Positions 63,898 to 64,000 of a stretch of DNA of 64,000 nt are shown piece by piece. Location of the stretch: contig NC_063151.1 in NCBI RefSeq assembly GCF_020921035.1, positions 12,593,501 to 12,657,500 on the forward strand, in the 5' to 3' direction. A program made the position numbers and the translations under genes. The notes under the pieces are model-generated. The model was given only the letters and a program-made list of their open reading frames with translations, was not told the origin of the DNA and did no database searches. The stretch comes from Rhodamnia argentea (lineage: Eukaryota; Streptophyta; Magnoliopsida; Myrtales; Myrtaceae). How positions within the stretch are numbered: position 1 is the first letter of the stretch; every line of letters begins with the position of its first letter.

Positions 63898-64000
63898 GTT
63901 ATGTTATGCATTGCAAATATATTTGTAATAAATGCCCTTCCCTTTCTTGAGAAATGTTCGATCTTTCTTTTTTCCGGGTTTTCGTGCCCCGTTGCGTGAT

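Larger units (their letters stand above)
60763..64000 (-). repeat. 5S rDNA tandem array, ~436-bp unit
   Basis: Eight 5S copies with starts spaced 437, 433, 436, 438, 398, 436 and 436 bases. Spacers of about 315 bases share 'gcattgcaaatatatttg' next to the gene, 'cgtgattagttaacgggat' in the middle and A-rich tracts near the next gene (T-rich on the gene's strand). The recurring 60-130-codon open frames on both strands are artefacts of the repeat. Confidence 0.95.

Noticed and set aside
60944-63911. Recurring 60-130-codon open frames with similar proteins on both strands
   Set aside because: They repeat with the 5S unit period and overlap 5S genes and spacers; they are artefacts of the array, not a gene family.

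Overview
This is a flowering-plant nuclear window. Everything was read by eye, without alignment software or database searches. The plant assignment rests on GT-AG introns of plant size, an auxin response factor gene, a CYP71-clade P450 gene, plant 5S rRNA genes and abundant MITEs and Ty3/gypsy elements. A eudicot of the Myrtaceae type is my guess, made only from the feel of the MITE families; it is not proven.

Layout. Bases 1-14,280 are gene-poor: a broken Ty1/copia fossil (about 655-2,520), several MITEs and foldback repeats, and AT-rich spacer. From 14,284 to 21,020 lies a complete auxin response factor 5 (MONOPTEROS) gene on the + strand: 14 coding exons, 937 codons, B3 domain, ARF domain and PB1 domain, with a leader rich in upstream ORFs. 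Just downstream, at 21,467-21,766, is a dead first exon of an MSI1-type WD40 histone-binding gene. A CYP71/CYP83-like P450 gene (22,590-25,598, +) follows. Its coding exons look healthy, but the expected splice junction looks damaged and its single intron is filled with MITEs. On the minus strand, 27,624-35,363 holds a complete 16-exon RCC2-like beta-propeller gene of 520 codons. It has two micro-exons, one probable GC-AG intron and a basic C-terminal tail ending in an AT-hook-like motif.

From 36,547 to the end the window is repeat territory. A PIF/Harbinger-like element with TAA target duplications (36,547-37,960) is followed by four decayed 5S rRNA genes (39,290-40,676). The fourth is cut exactly where a Tekay/Del-type Ty3/gypsy fossil begins (LTR 40,677-43,576, internal region to 51,907, second LTR start at 51,908). 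That fossil carries two younger insertions: a 522-bp TRIM (46,164-46,685, TSD TTATC) and a 2.9-kb solo LTR (46,819-49,713, TSD ACTAG). Its right-hand LTR is cut by a pair of oppositely oriented LTRs of a second gypsy family (52,247-56,796). These lead into the 3' part of a Tat/Ogre-like element (56,797-60,718) with two tandem-repeat blocks. From 60,763 to the right edge a regular 5S rDNA array resumes: eight copies on the minus strand, spaced about 436 bp.

The three functional-looking host genes (ARF5, P450, RCC2-like) show no shared pathway; their proximity looks incidental. The clearest larger-scale story is a minus-strand 5S rDNA locus split by about 20 kb of nested LTR elements. I did not find a convincing new biological system. 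The most checkable unusual points are the split 5S array, the ARF5 upstream ORFs, the GC-AG intron and micro-exons in the RCC2-like gene, and the damaged P450 splice site.
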